Source: Saprospiraceae bacterium
GTDB lineage: Bacteria; Bacteroidota; Bacteroidia; Chitinophagales; Saprospiraceae
Direction: 5' to 3'
Length of the DNA: 64,000 nucleotides
NCBI GenBank assembly: GCA_029212405.1
Contig: JARGNR010000014.1
Coordinates: 1 to 64,000 of the forward strand
Part shown: positions 8,631-18,207 of the stretch, piece by piece
How positions within the stretch are numbered: the first letter of the stretch is position 1
Layout of the letters: the number at the start of each line of letters is the position of its first letter
Made by a program: the position numbers and the translations under genes
Notes under the pieces: generated by a model
What the model was told of the DNA's origin: nothing
Databases searched by the model: none
The model's input: the letters and a program-made list of their open reading frames with translations, nothing else

Positions 8631-11600
8631 TTATAATTCTCTTATTTTAATATTTCTAAACCATACTTTGTCCCCATGGTCTTGTAATGCAATATGACCT
8701 TTTTTAGCTAAACCAAAATCTGGCATTTCATGAAACTTACTGTTTTTAATCATGTCTAGCCATTTTTCATTGTGCATTTGAAAGTTGACTACTTCATATC
8801 CATTTTGATAAAATTGGACATGTCCATCTTTGGAGACAATTCTGATTTTATTCCATTCACCAGCTGGATTTACAGTGATGTACTTTGTCGTAATCATATC
8901 GTATAAATCTCCAGCCCTGTGAGTTTCAAATCGAGTATCTGGATGACAGGTATTATCTAAAATCTGCATTTCAGGTCCTGTCTGCCAAACATGATCATAT
9001 TTATCTTCTTCCACAGCATTAAATATGATTCCACTATTTCCGCAGTTACTAATTTTCCATTCTAATTTAAAATCAAAATTTTCATAGACTTTGTCTGTCA
9101 TAATATCTCCACCATCTACAACTTGCCATCCACCATTTGGATCTTTTTGGGCATTCAAATGAATGGATTCATCTTCTATAACCCAAGCGGAACCCACCGT
9201 CTGTTTTTTGAAATTTCTGAATTCGGTAATTTGTTTACCGTCAAAAAGCAACTTCCATCCTTGTTCTTTCTCAATAGGAGTCAGTGTATTATTTGCAATT
9301 GTGAATGGAGCAGATTTAACGACGCCATTATTATTTTTTGGAATTTTGTTCATGGTATACCAACATTCTGGAGACCAAAGCGAATTTCCAGTACTGCTGA
9401 TAAATTTGTCTTTTAATCGAATATAGACCACATGATTCTCTTTGATTCCATCTATTTCAAGGAATACTTTTTTTCGATCCTCAGATACGGTAGCAGACTT
9501 CACATTTAATTCTCTATTGTCCATTTTTGGTCCTCCATACTCAATGGTTGGTTTATAATACCATTGCATAACTTCATAAGAATCCGATTGCCATCCATCT
9601 CCAGGTTCAAGTGCTTCTGTAAATTCTATTTCCATTCCATTGGATTTCGCCCTAACGGCCAACATTTCGAATGCCACTTTTTCATTGTAGGACAATCTTT
9701 GTAAGCCGTACCATAGTTTTCCGCCATGACCCCAGTTTCCCGTAGACCCTATACCTCCAACATACAAATCTCCATCTGGAGACCATCGTATTCTATTGAC
9801 TCCTGCTTCTAAGCCTTGGATAAATCGGAATAATGCTCCTTGTCGTTGTCCTTCTATCTCTTCTACAAATACTCGTTTTACCCCACCGTGTGTAACTTCA
9901 CCGTGAATCATTTGGTTTTTGTAAGGACCTATATTTATTGATAATGGGGTACTTGGTGAATTTCCTATTTCATCTTGTGGTAGCCATACCAAAGGAGGAG
10001 TCTCGGTCAACCCTTCTGTCCCTTCAAAATCAACAGATCTAGATCCAAACCATGCCCCTTCTTGTACATGCACGATTTTTGACGCTGGTAACCAGTCTCC
10101 TTGATTATCGGCTACGTAGATGTCTCCTCCATATCCCATTCCTACTCCATTTGGAGTACGAAGGCCATGTGCGACAAATGTTCTTTCTCCAGTATTGATA
10201 TTTACTTTTAATACCTTTCCTCTATCTTCAATTTGTGGATTCGAACTCGCTCCTCCAGGTTCAATGGCAGTGGCAAGAGTAGCATACAAATACCCGTCTT
10301 TTTCCTCTAACCCAAAACCAAACTCATGAAAATTGGCAGATACCTTCCAATCATCACACAATGTTTTGTATTCATCCGCAACATTATCTCCGTCGGTATC
10401 TACCAACTCCGTCATTTCTTGTTTTTGCATGATGAAAATACGATCATCTACGACTTTAAGTCCTAATGGTTCTGCTAATCCTTGGGCATAAAGGGTATGT
10501 TTGATCTCATCTGGGTTTTCACTTTTATGATTCTCAACAATATACACGGAGCCCGCTGCATCCCATGTGCTCACCACCATGCGGCCATCACTGAGAAAAT
10601 CAATTCCTCCAACCTTTGGTGTAAAGTTTTCTGATCTCGCCTGATGTAGAGTAAAAGAAGGATGAACATCAACAAGTGGAGATCTATCACCAGGTATTTT
10701 GGTAATATTAGCCATTGGCAAAATCTTATCTCCAATGATCTTTTGTTGATCTTTGGAGTGGAGTAAGACAGACATAGGTACAACTGCCCAAGCGTCATAA
10801 TCTTCAGGTTTCCAATTCATGGAAAGGAATTTTCCGCCACCTCCTTGCATAAATTCTAGACGCAGTTTGTATAATCCCTCTTCTAGAAAGACCATGTTTT
10901 CTTTATACTCTACGCCATGCATTCCATCATTGTCAATGATTTTTTTGTCATTAAGGTATAAAACTGAACCATCATCACTCCATGTACGGAAGGCATAATT
11001 TTGAGATTTGTCTATATCCAAATAACCTTCACCAACCAGTACAAAATTATCTTTAAGGCCTTTAAATCCATCATCCCTTACGTTGTCAAAATTGGGCATT
11101 ACACCAGCATAAATTGGAGTTTTCCCAGAAACATTTGGAATCTTATTACCTAGATTATTCCATTTATAAACAGTGGTGACAATGCCTGGGATTAAGTCAG
11201 ATTCTTTGACATCCGCCAATGGGCTATAGTTTTTTACCTGGTCTTTTACTTCTGGTGCTACACCGGCTCTCGCTTCTTCTTCAGCATCCAAAGACAAGAT
11301 GTATTCGACCATTGTCTTTATGTGGTTTTCAGATAAGTCTGGGTGAGCATTCATTATTTGATTTCCCCATACTCCTGTACCACCAAGTCGTACTTTATTA
11401 GAAAGCATGGCAACAGCTTCTTCACTCGTTTTATATCTTCTAGCTACAGATATATAGGCAGGGCCAATCGTTTTTACATTTTTGTTGTGACAGGTTTTAC
11501 AGTCATTTTTTGCAATCAATCGAGCTCCAGGATGCAATTGTACAGACTCGTCTTCTTCTTCCGTACCCATATTGAGCGGGTTGATAATCACAGGAGAAGA

Positions 11601-12320
11601 TAAGAAGGTAGTATTTAAAAAGGTTTCTGCATTAGAATTAAGTGCAAGGGTTCCTTCTATTTCAAGAATTACTCTTTTATCAATTTCCTGTTCTTTCTTT
11701 TCATTAATAGTCAATGTACCATTTGTTTTAATGTTGCTTTCAACGACAATACTATTTGTATTAAAGGTAAAATTGATCGTATATCCCTCAGGTACATTTT
11801 CTGTTGTAAAAGTTCTTTCGAAAATAGGTTGGTTAGAATCAGAAATTGATGCTTCAGGTTGTTCTGTAATCGATATTGGTGTTTCAAGACCTGGAGCATT
11901 CATCTCGAGCATAATCGCAGCTCCGTCATTGATTAATTTATGGCCTTGATAAGAAACGGTGGCATTTAAATCTGTCCCGTTGCCATCTTTTAGTACCCAA
12001 ATTTTCTCTACGTCATTTTCCATGTATGCATTTCCAATGGTAGTGGGTTGAGGTCCATGATGTGTATTATACACAGTACCTTCAAAATTGACATTGCCGT
12101 TCCAGGCTTTGTATAGACCGCAATCATTTGTACTGTAGGCCGCCCATATTTCATCACTGAGTGCAAATGTGATCATTCTTGGATTTTTATCCAATACAGA
12201 TCTGAAAACAAATGGAGAGTGAGGCCTTTCTTTTCCAGTTTGTGATGTAGTAGAATCTTCTCCACAAGAGAGAATTAGGAATACAAATGATAGTAGGAAT
12301 GATTTTCTTAGTAGTTGCAT
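8631..12320 (-). CDS. Cytochrome c / PA14 / sugar-dehydrogenase-like propeller / DUF1080 fusion lipoprotein
   Basis: A 1229-residue envelope protein. The ATG at 12318-12320 gives MQLLRKSFLLSFVFLILSC, a lipoprotein signal (Cys19); a longer start at 12428 would hide it. After an N-terminal beta-rich part comes a c-type cytochrome domain with CKTCH (about 274-278) and a candidate axial Met near 323. Residues about 415-520 form a PA14-like domain (RTWSDDGSVLYLNDKK). About 565-880 form a propeller of the soluble glucose dehydrogenase / DUF7133 kind. The last 200 residues match the 3-keto-disaccharide hydrolase fold (DUF1080: LLFDGK, WQTGPEMQILD, GEWNKIRIV). It likely oxidises or processes sugars or glycosides at the cell surface. 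The substrate cannot be read from the sequence. Confidence 0.82.
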   Translation of the reverse strand: MQLLRKSFLLSFVFLILSCGEDSTTSQTGKERPHSPFVFRSVLDKNPRMITFALSDEIWAAYSTNDCGLYKAWNGNVNFEGTVYNTHHGPQPTTIGNAYMENDVEKIWVLKDGNGTDLNATVSYQGHKLINDGAAIMLEMNAPGLETPISITEQPEASISDSNQPIFERTFTTENVPEGYTINFTFNTNSIVVESNIKTNGTLTINEKKEQEIDKRVILEIEGTLALNSNAETFLNTTFLSSPVIINPLNMGTEEEDESVQLHPGARLIAKNDCKTCHNKNVKTIGPAYISVARRYKTSEEAVAMLSNKVRLGGTGVWGNQIMNAHPDLSENHIKTMVEYILSLDAEEEARAGVAPEVKDQVKNYSPLADVKESDLIPGIVTTVYKWNNLGNKIPNVSGKTPIYAGVMPNFDNVRDDGFKGLKDNFVLVGEGYLDIDKSQNYAFRTWSDDGSVLYLNDKKIIDNDGMHGVEYKENMVFLEEGLYKLRLEFMQGGGGKFLSMNWKPEDYDAWAVVPMSVLLHSKDQQKIIGDKILPMANITKIPGDRSPLVDVHPSFTLHQARSENFTPKVGGIDFLSDGRMVVSTWDAAGSVYIVENHKSENPDEIKHTLYAQGLAEPLGLKVVDDRIFIMQKQEMTELVDTDGDNVADEYKTLCDDWKVSANFHEFGFGLEEKDGYLYATLATAIEPGGASSNPQIEDRGKVLKVNINTGERTFVAHGLRTPNGVGMGYGGDIYVADNQGDWLPASKIVHVQEGAWFGSRSVDFEGTEGLTETPPLVWLPQDEIGNSPSTPLSINIGPYKNQMIHGEVTHGGVKRVFVEEIEGQRQGALFRFIQGLEAGVNRIRWSPDGDLYVGGIGSTGNWGHGGKLWYGLQRLSYNEKVAFEMLAVRAKSNGMEIEFTEALEPGDGWQSDSYEVMQWYYKPTIEYGGPKMDNRELNVKSATVSEDRKKVFLEIDGIKENHVVYIRLKDKFISSTGNSLWSPECWYTMNKIPKNNNGVVKSAPFTIANNTLTPIEKEQGWKLLFDGKQITEFRNFKKQTVGSAWVIEDESIHLNAQKDPNGGWQVVDGGDIMTDKVYENFDFKLEWKISNCGNSGIIFNAVEEDKYDHVWQTGPEMQILDNTCHPDTRFETHRAGDLYDMITTKYITVNPAGEWNKIRIVSKDGHVQFYQNGYEVVNFQMHNEKWLDMIKNSKFHEMPDFGLAKKGHIALQDHGDKVWFRNIKIREL

Positions 12321-12404
12321 GAAGATATTTTTTTCAAAGTGGTCAAAAATACATTGAATTTTGGAATAGGAGGCCCGACATGGCTTAATTATTCGAAAGA
12401 GTTT

Positions 12405-12412
12405 TAAATTTG
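12405..12412 (+). promoter_or_regulatory. Possible -7 promoter box for the DUF6089 gene
   Basis: TAAATTTG fits the Bacteroidota -7 consensus TAnnTTTG and lies about 100 bases before the chosen ATG. I see no convincing -33 TTTG at the right distance, so this is tentative. Confidence 0.3.
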
Positions 12413-12513
12413 CGGCTTCTTTTAACAAATCAGATTATTTCATTTGATTTTCAATGCTCTGGAAAACAAAAAGAGCAGTGTTTCCGTTAAGAGACGAGTT
12501 AAGTAAATATATT

Positions 12514-13323
12514 ATGTACAGACGATTAGCTGTTGTTTTCATTTTTCTTTTTTCAGTCACATTTTCTTTTGCACAAAAAGGATGGGAAGTAGGAGGTTGG
12601 TTAGGTACGAGTTTGTACTATGGTGACCTCAACAACAAAGTCAACATTAATTCTCCTGGTCTTGCTGGGGGCGTGTTGGGAAAATGGAACTTTAATAGTC
12701 GAGTTGCATTGAGAGGAAGTCTAAATTTTGGTCATATATCTGCAAATGATGCAGACTCAGACAATAATTTCAACCGCAATAGAAATTTGAGTTTCAGTTC
12801 AAATATTTATGATCTCACTGCAGGATTTGAATTCAATTTCTTAGAGCATATTCGGGGAAGTAAGTTTGAAACGTACAGTCCTTTTGTATTTGTTGGGCTT
12901 TCTGCTTTTAAGTACAATCCAACAGCAGAATTGAATGGGCAAAAATACGCTTTGCAAAAATTAGGTACAGAAGGACAAGACATTAGCCAAGAGTACTTTT
13001 TGTTTAGTGGGGGTATTACCTTAGGAGCAGGATTTAAATATGACATTAGTGAAGATCTGACTTTTGCTGCGGAATTTACAACCCGACGACTTTTTACTGA
13101 TTACATTGATGATGTCAGTACGACGTACCCAGACTTTGCCAGACTACAAGCTGTTCGTGGTCCAGAAGCTGTTGCACTTTCTAATCGTGCATTGGTGGAC
13201 GGAATAGGAGTGCCAGGCCGTCAACGAGGGAATAGCAGCGACAATGACCGCTATACTTTTTTAAGTTTGAGTATTACTAAATATTTTGGAAGACTGGAGT
13301 GTCCAAAGATTTCTAAAATATAG
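12514..13323 (+). CDS. DUF6089-family outer-membrane beta-barrel protein
   Basis: A secreted 269-residue protein. The ATG at 12514 gives a good signal peptide (MYRRLAVVFIFLFSVTFSFAQ); an upstream start at 12454 would add 20 charged residues before it. The mature protein begins WEVGGWLGTSLYYGDLN, the hallmark opening of DUF6089 proteins, and continues with alternating strands (LRGSLNFGHI, LTAGFEFNFLE, FSGGITLGAGFKY, YTFLSLSITKYFG) that end in a barrel-closing strand. It probably sits in the outer membrane; the family has no established function. It converges with scoB, with only six bases between the stops. Confidence 0.8.
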   Translation: MYRRLAVVFIFLFSVTFSFAQKGWEVGGWLGTSLYYGDLNNKVNINSPGLAGGVLGKWNFNSRVALRGSLNFGHISANDADSDNNFNRNRNLSFSSNIYDLTAGFEFNFLEHIRGSKFETYSPFVFVGLSAFKYNPTAELNGQKYALQKLGTEGQDISQEYFLFSGGITLGAGFKYDISEDLTFAAEFTTRRLFTDYIDDVSTTYPDFARLQAVRGPEAVALSNRALVDGIGVPGRQRGNSSDNDRYTFLSLSITKYFGRLECPKISKI

Positions 13324-13329
13324 AAATTA

Positions 13330-13983
13330 TTACAACTGCATTTCAGGTATTTCACCTTCTACCACTAATCTTCCTTCAGTAGCGTTTTTAATATCTTCAA
13401 CAGAAACTCCTGGAGCTCTTTCCAACAGTTTGAACCCATCAGGTGTAATATCCATTACTGCCATATTGGTCACCACTTTTTTAACGCACTTTACTCCAGT
13501 TAGGGGCAATGTACATTGTCTGAGTAATTTGGATTGTCCACGCTTATTGGTGTGTGCCATAGCCACAATGATGTTATCAGCAGAGGCTACTAAATCCATT
13601 GCTCCTCCCATTCCTTTTACCATTTTACCTGGAATTTTCCAATTGGCGATGTCACCATTATCTGCCACTTCCATGGCCCCCAATACAGTCAACTGAACAT
13701 GTTTGCCCCGTATCATTGCAAAGCTGAGAGATGAATCGAAAATACTACCTCCAGGCAACATGGTTACGGTCTGTTTACCTGCATTGATCAAATCGGCATC
13801 TTCTTCTCCATCAAATGGGAATGGTCCCATACCTAGCAGGCCATTTTCTGATTGAAATTCTACAGAGATTCCTTTTGGAATATAATTGGCGACTAATGTA
13901 GGTATTCCTATTCCTAGGTTTACATACCATCCATCTTGAAGCTCTTGTGCTATCCTCTGAGCGATTCCGTTTCTATCTAACAT
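13330..13983 (-). CDS. scoB: 3-oxoacid CoA-transferase subunit B
   Basis: The catalytic small subunit of a succinyl-CoA:3-ketoacid CoA-transferase, which moves CoA between succinyl-CoA and acetoacetate (or a similar acid) for ketone-body or short-chain acid use. The active-site Glu lies in QSENGLLGMGP (about residues 43-53), and GGAMDLV near residue 108 is also diagnostic. At 217 residues it is the usual length. Its start lies 44 bases after the end of scoA, and the pair is almost certainly one transcript. Confidence 0.92.
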   Translation of the reverse strand: MLDRNGIAQRIAQELQDGWYVNLGIGIPTLVANYIPKGISVEFQSENGLLGMGPFPFDGEEDADLINAGKQTVTMLPGGSIFDSSLSFAMIRGKHVQLTVLGAMEVADNGDIANWKIPGKMVKGMGGAMDLVASADNIIVAMAHTNKRGQSKLLRQCTLPLTGVKCVKKVVTNMAVMDITPDGFKLLERAPGVSVEDIKNATEGRLVVEGEIPEMQL

Positions 13984-14027
13984 TTCTTTTAATTTTTATC
14001 TATACTTCAAATAGGTGAAGATGGTGG

Positions 14028-14726
14028 TTATTCTACTGGACGGACAGTTCTTTGTTCGATCCTTTTCTCATAGTTTTTACCCTCAAATATTCGTTGGACA
14101 AATACTCCAGGAAGATGAATTGTATTGGGATCCAGTTCATCAGGTTCTACTAGATGTTCCACTTCAACGACTGTAATTTTACCTGCCATTGCCATTACAG
14201 GATTAAAGTTCCGTGCTGTTCCTTTAAAAATTAGGTTGCCAAATCGATCTCCTTTCCAAGCCTTAACCAATGCAAAATCTGCATGTAAGGCAGATTCTAG
14301 GATATGAGGTTTGCCGTCAAAATATCGAACTTCTTTCCCAAAAGCTACTTCGGTACCATATCCAGCAGGTGTAAAAAAAGCAGGGATTCCTGCACCACCT
14401 GCTCTACATCTTTCGGCCAGGGAGCCTTGTGGAATAAGATCTACTTCTAATTCTCCACTAAGCATTTGTCGTTCAAACTCATCATTTTCTCCTACATAGG
14501 AGGAGATCATTTTTTTTATCTGTTTTTGCTGTAATAGTAGTCCTAGACCAAAATCATCAACACCGGCATTGTTGGATATACAAGTAAGGTTATTTGCACC
14601 CAAGTCGACTAGAGCAGAAATACAATTTTCAGGAATTCCGCAAAGTCCAAAACCTCCCACCATCAATGTCATACCACTTGTGATTCCTTCAATGGCTTCT
14701 TTAGCGTCTTTTACAACTTTATTCAT
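14028..14726 (-). CDS. scoA: 3-oxoacid CoA-transferase subunit A
   Basis: The partner subunit of the CoA-transferase encoded just downstream. The ATG at 14724-14726 gives [15 protein letters not shown], the usual start for this 232-residue subunit; a reading frame continuing upstream to 14873 would add 49 unrelated residues that cover a strong hairpin, so I reject it. The glycine-rich [11 protein letters not shown] (about 23-33) is the conserved CoA-transferase family I loop. [17 protein letters not shown] near 120-136 is also conserved. Both subunits are needed for activity. Confidence 0.92.
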   Translation of the reverse strand: MNKVVKDAKEAIEGITSGMTLMVGGFGLCGIPENCISALVDLGANNLTCISNNAGVDDFGLGLLLQQKQIKKMISSYVGENDEFERQMLSGELEVDLIPQGSLAERCRAGGAGIPAFFTPAGYGTEVAFGKEVRYFDGKPHILESALHADFALVKAWKGDRFGNLIFKGTARNFNPVMAMAGKITVVEVEHLVEPDELDPNTIHLPGVFVQRIFEGKNYEKRIEQRTVRPVE

Positions 14727-14829
14727 CCGTTTATTTAAATTTAATGTAGAGTACCAAAGATAGGAAAGCAATTCATCATTTCCACTTCTTAGAATTGAAT
14801 TCATGGAGATTAATAGGAAAAAGAAATTA

Positions 14830-14869
14830 AAAATCCCATAACCCAATGGTTCATTGAGTATGGGATTTT
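14830..14869 (-). terminator. Hairpin in the scoA upstream region (attenuator or terminator)
   Basis: Arms AAAATCCCATA (14830-14840) and TATGGGATTTT (14859-14869) are perfectly complementary over 11 bases, and the loop contains a second perfect stem, CAATG/CATTG (14844-14848 and 14852-14856). Read on the minus strand, the right arm runs into a T-rich stretch, as in an intrinsic terminator. It lies 104 bases before the scoA start, so it could be a leader attenuator of scoAB. Confidence 0.55.
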
Positions 14870-15000
14870 CCAAAACAGGATGACCTGCATTTCACAGTCT
14901 AGCGTGATAGGAATATGTACAGTGATACGTCCTTAATGGCAGGTACTGAAATCTTTACATCTTCATCTTTTCTTTTGGGGAAAGATTTTGAACTTCTATC

Positions 15001-15106
15001 AAATTTATATACTTTATTTTCTCATATTAAGTAAAATGAGTGAGTGACGGATTTTTAAGGACGAAACTATACTTTGGATTATTAAGTGAGTTAGAAGTCA
15101 AATAGA
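15001..15106 (+). repeat. Promoter-region repeat, copy 1 (before the LytS-type kinase)
   Basis: This block can be aligned with 18208-18311. Shared stretches include AAATTTATATAC at the start, AAGTGAGTTA (15084-15093), an AAGGA-n2-AAA piece, and TTATTAA-TGA ending in TCAAATA. The similarity is imperfect but runs the whole length in the same orientation and at a similar distance to the downstream gene. Confidence 0.45.
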
Positions 15107-15183
15107 TAACCCTTTTTTTTATGTACAAATCAATTTATTTAATCAGTTGTATCATTTTTTCTAAAGTTAAATAACAGATTATT

Positions 15184-18024
15184 GTGGGCTTTACCCGATT
15201 ATATTTATTCTATTTTTTATTGTTTTATTCCTTACTAGCTAGTGCACAAGACATAGGATTTGAGCAATTCAGTGATCGGGATGGTCTGCCAAGTATGAAG
15301 ACCTACAATGTTTTTCAGGATAGTTCAGGGTTGATGTGGATTGGAACTGAAAATGGTTTGGTTTCTTTTGATGGAGATGAATTCGAAAGATATACGCATC
15401 CTGATTTATTGGACAATGATATTGTTCGAGCTGGTATTAATAGAAAAGGGAAGATCTATTTTCAAAATTTAAGTGGACAATTAGGAATTATTGAGAATGG
15501 AAAGATGGAGTTAATTGAACTCCCAGATATTCCTAAAGGCTTTGCAGATTTTGCATTAAGGAAAGACAAGGATTACCTCTTAGGGATGCCTAATCGTGAT
15601 GCAGGAATTGATAAAGTTTGGGAGTTGGATGGAAAAAAAGTTAAACTCGTAAGTAATTCAAGATTATACTTTGATTCGGGAAATGAAAATATATATGAGA
15701 TTCTTGGAAAGAATAAGTACTTGTGTCTAACAGATTCTAGTGTATATAATTGGGATGAAAATATTATTGAAGGTAAACGAAAGGCATTTGTTCGCAGTCA
15801 ACAATTAAGTTACCATAGAGTCCTTTTAGTAGATCAAAAGTTGAAAGATAGATTGAAGGATAATTTTTACCAAAGACTGCTTGAACACAAAGGGGATAAT
15901 TTTATAATTAAAGGAAGTGGAATAATCTATTACAATAGTAAAAATGGAGAATTTCTACCTTTTTTTGATAATATAAGTGTTAATACCATTTTTTTTGATG
16001 TGGAGGGAAATGCCTGGATAACTACTAGAAGCAGAGGGCTATTGCGCGTGTCTAATTTACTATTCAAACTGAATCAGCGGAGATTTACAATAGGAAAAGG
16101 GATTAACGCTATACACAAAAGCAAGCTAGGTAATATCTATTTAGGTACTATATTCAGTGAAATCATAATTAATCCTTTTGAGGAGAAAAAATCGATCCAA
16201 CTCACTGATCGAAAAAGACAGGTTAGCTTCGTTGAGAGCAATGGGATTGTAATAGGGTATGAAGAAATGGGAATTTCGATCATCAATGATATGACATTGA
16301 AATATTCTACCTTCCACGATAGAAGATATTCAAACAAAGCACTTTTACTCAATGATTCAACCGTCTATGCTTTTACTAGAAGTGGGATATCCATCTATGA
16401 TAAAAATGGTTTTATCCAAGAGCCAGATAGACATAATACTTTTCTAATCAATGTGCGGATGTTGAGTGCTTATAAACAATCTTCATTGAGTAAATATTAT
16501 GCTGGAAGTACCCAGGGTCTATTTCGAGCAGATTTTGACTCGTTGAAATTTGTAAAAGTAGATGCACTTAAGTCGTATAGCATAACATCCATTACTGGTG
16601 GCAGAGATACATCTCTATGGATTGGTACGCGTACAAAAGGGGTGTTCAAGTTGAAAAATGATTCAATAGTTGACCATATAGATGTAGCATTAGGACTAAT
16701 TTCAAATAATGTCAATAAGGTTTTTCGATATGAAAATGAGTTGCAAATTTCTACGAATTCAGGATTATGCATTTTTAATATAGACAATCGGACATTCAAA
16801 ATTATTAATAGTTATAATTTTTTACCTTCGGATGAAGTGTTGGTATGTAAGATTATTAACGACGAATATTGGGTGGGTACGATCGAAGGATTAACGATTT
16901 TAACTCAGCAGAATGTGAATGAATTATCGGTCAAAGGGCCATTACTTTCTTTAAAAGAGGTGATAGTGAACGGTGTCAGCAAAGAGTACTTGGAGGGTAT
17001 GAGACTAAATTATACCGAAAATAATGTCCAAATAAATTTTCAAAATATTTCTTTCAGCTCTGGAAAGGATAAAAAAATTAAATATAGGATTACAAATATT
17101 GATACTTCCTGGATTTCTACATCGGATGCATATATTCGAATGCCTACATTAAAACCAGGAAAATATGCATTGGAAGCCATTGGTATTAATTCTATAGGAT
17201 TGGAAAGTGAGCCCATATTTTTGAATTTTGAAATTGATTTACCTTGGTGGAATACAATCTGGGCAATGACTCTTGGAGCTCTGATGTTGATTGGAATTGT
17301 ATATTTAATAGTGATGTACAGGTCAAGGAGAGTCAGAAAGGAGGAAAAAACAAAACGAGAGTATCTTACCCAAATCAATAAGATAAAGGATCAAGCATTA
17401 CAGTTGCAAATGAATCCTCACTTTATCTTCAATTCTTTGAATGCCATACAGGGTTTTATTGGTACAGATGAAGAGGAAAAGGCCATGAACTACCTAGCCA
17501 GATTTGCACGGCTCATTCGAATGATATTTGAGTATTCCAAGGGCAGATCAATTACATTAGAAGAAGAGTTGGATTTTTTAACTCTATATCTAGATCTAGA
17601 AAAATTGCGATTCAAAGAAAAGGTGGACATTTCTGTGCAGATCGATGATGAGTTGGACCAGAATCGAGATATGGTTAGGATTCCACCATTATTAATTCAA
17701 CCGATTGTTGAAAATGCTTTCAAGCATGGGTTATTTCACAAAAAAGGAAAAGGACATTTAAAAATCAGTTTTAAATCGGAAGACAACCTATTAAAAATCA
17801 TTATTGAAGATGATGGGATTGGAAGAGAACAAGCGAAGCGCATAGGTAAAAATAAGGATGACAAACATATCTCTTCAGGTATAAAAACTACAAAGGAAAG
17901 AATCAATTTGTTGAATTTTGCTCAGAAAAATAAGTCCAATAAAATTTGGGTGGAGGATTTAATGAGTGATGATGACCAACCCAATGGAACTCGAGTTACG
18001 ATTGCTTTGGAGATATTGAATTAA
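15184..18024 (+). CDS. LytS-type sensor histidine kinase with periplasmic two-component propeller
   Basis: A 946-residue inner-membrane sensor kinase. It has a signal peptide ending ASAQ, then about 600 residues of two-component-regulator propeller blades (for example GLMWIGTENGLVSFDGDEFERY, shortened: WIGTENGL near residue 55), then a Y_Y_Y-type beta-sandwich, a single transmembrane helix at about 692-714, and a cytoplasmic His_kinase/LytS domain with the phosphorylated His746 in NPHFIFNSLNAIQ. The ATPase part has IQPIVENAFKHG and a G-box DDGIGR. The start codon is GTG; a stop lies five codons upstream in frame and no ATG would keep the signal peptide. It probably phosphorylates the LytTR regulator encoded 329 bases downstream. 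Ligand unknown. Confidence 0.88.
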   Translation: MGFTRLYLFYFLLFYSLLASAQDIGFEQFSDRDGLPSMKTYNVFQDSSGLMWIGTENGLVSFDGDEFERYTHPDLLDNDIVRAGINRKGKIYFQNLSGQLGIIENGKMELIELPDIPKGFADFALRKDKDYLLGMPNRDAGIDKVWELDGKKVKLVSNSRLYFDSGNENIYEILGKNKYLCLTDSSVYNWDENIIEGKRKAFVRSQQLSYHRVLLVDQKLKDRLKDNFYQRLLEHKGDNFIIKGSGIIYYNSKNGEFLPFFDNISVNTIFFDVEGNAWITTRSRGLLRVSNLLFKLNQRRFTIGKGINAIHKSKLGNIYLGTIFSEIIINPFEEKKSIQLTDRKRQVSFVESNGIVIGYEEMGISIINDMTLKYSTFHDRRYSNKALLLNDSTVYAFTRSGISIYDKNGFIQEPDRHNTFLINVRMLSAYKQSSLSKYYAGSTQGLFRADFDSLKFVKVDALKSYSITSITGGRDTSLWIGTRTKGVFKLKNDSIVDHIDVALGLISNNVNKVFRYENELQISTNSGLCIFNIDNRTFKIINSYNFLPSDEVLVCKIINDEYWVGTIEGLTILTQQNVNELSVKGPLLSLKEVIVNGVSKEYLEGMRLNYTENNVQINFQNISFSSGKDKKIKYRITNIDTSWISTSDAYIRMPTLKPGKYALEAIGINSIGLESEPIFLNFEIDLPWWNTIWAMTLGALMLIGIVYLIVMYRSRRVRKEEKTKREYLTQINKIKDQALQLQMNPHFIFNSLNAIQGFIGTDEEEKAMNYLARFARLIRMIFEYSKGRSITLEEELDFLTLYLDLEKLRFKEKVDISVQIDDELDQNRDMVRIPPLLIQPIVENAFKHGLFHKKGKGHLKISFKSEDNLLKIIIEDDGIGREQAKRIGKNKDDKHISSGIKTTKERINLLNFAQKNKSNKIWVEDLMSDDDQPNGTRVTIALEILN

Positions 18025-18047
18025 AAAAGGAATAAAACTTCAATGGA

Positions 18048-18105
18048 CCAACTATAAATGAATAAAACCCACAACGAATGTCATGGGTTTCAGGTTTAAG
18101 TTGGT
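18048..18105 (+). terminator. Nested stem-loop after the kinase gene
   Basis: The outer arms ACCAACT (18048-18054) and AGTTGGT (18099-18105) enclose inner arms AAACCCA (18065-18071) and TGGGTTT (18084-18090). A competing partner for the left arm exists further on: ATGGACCAA (18043-18051) with TTGGTCCAT (18151-18159). No T-run follows, so it may be a processing or attenuation structure more than a simple terminator. Confidence 0.4.
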
Positions 18106-18207
18106 GCTTTAGATTGGATTATCGTGATAAGATTAGTAATTCTCTACCCATTGGTCCATCGTACAGTACCTGTAAAAATTTAGATAGTTAAATTTTAATC
18201 TTAGGCT

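Larger units (their letters stand above)
14727..15183. other. Divergent intergenic region with hairpin and repeated promoter-like block
   Basis: A long spacer between scoA (minus) and the LytS-type kinase (plus). It holds a strong hairpin (14830-14869) and a roughly 105-base block (15001-15106) that resembles the region upstream of the LytTR gene at 18354. Both are listed separately. The remaining sequence is AT-rich without a convincing reading frame. Confidence 0.6.

Noticed and set aside
12321-12428. N-terminal extension of the cytochrome/DUF1080 lipoprotein
   Set aside because: It would place 36 residues before a clear lipoprotein signal.
14727-14873. N-terminal extension of scoA
   Set aside because: It covers a strong hairpin and adds residues absent from the CoA-transferase family.
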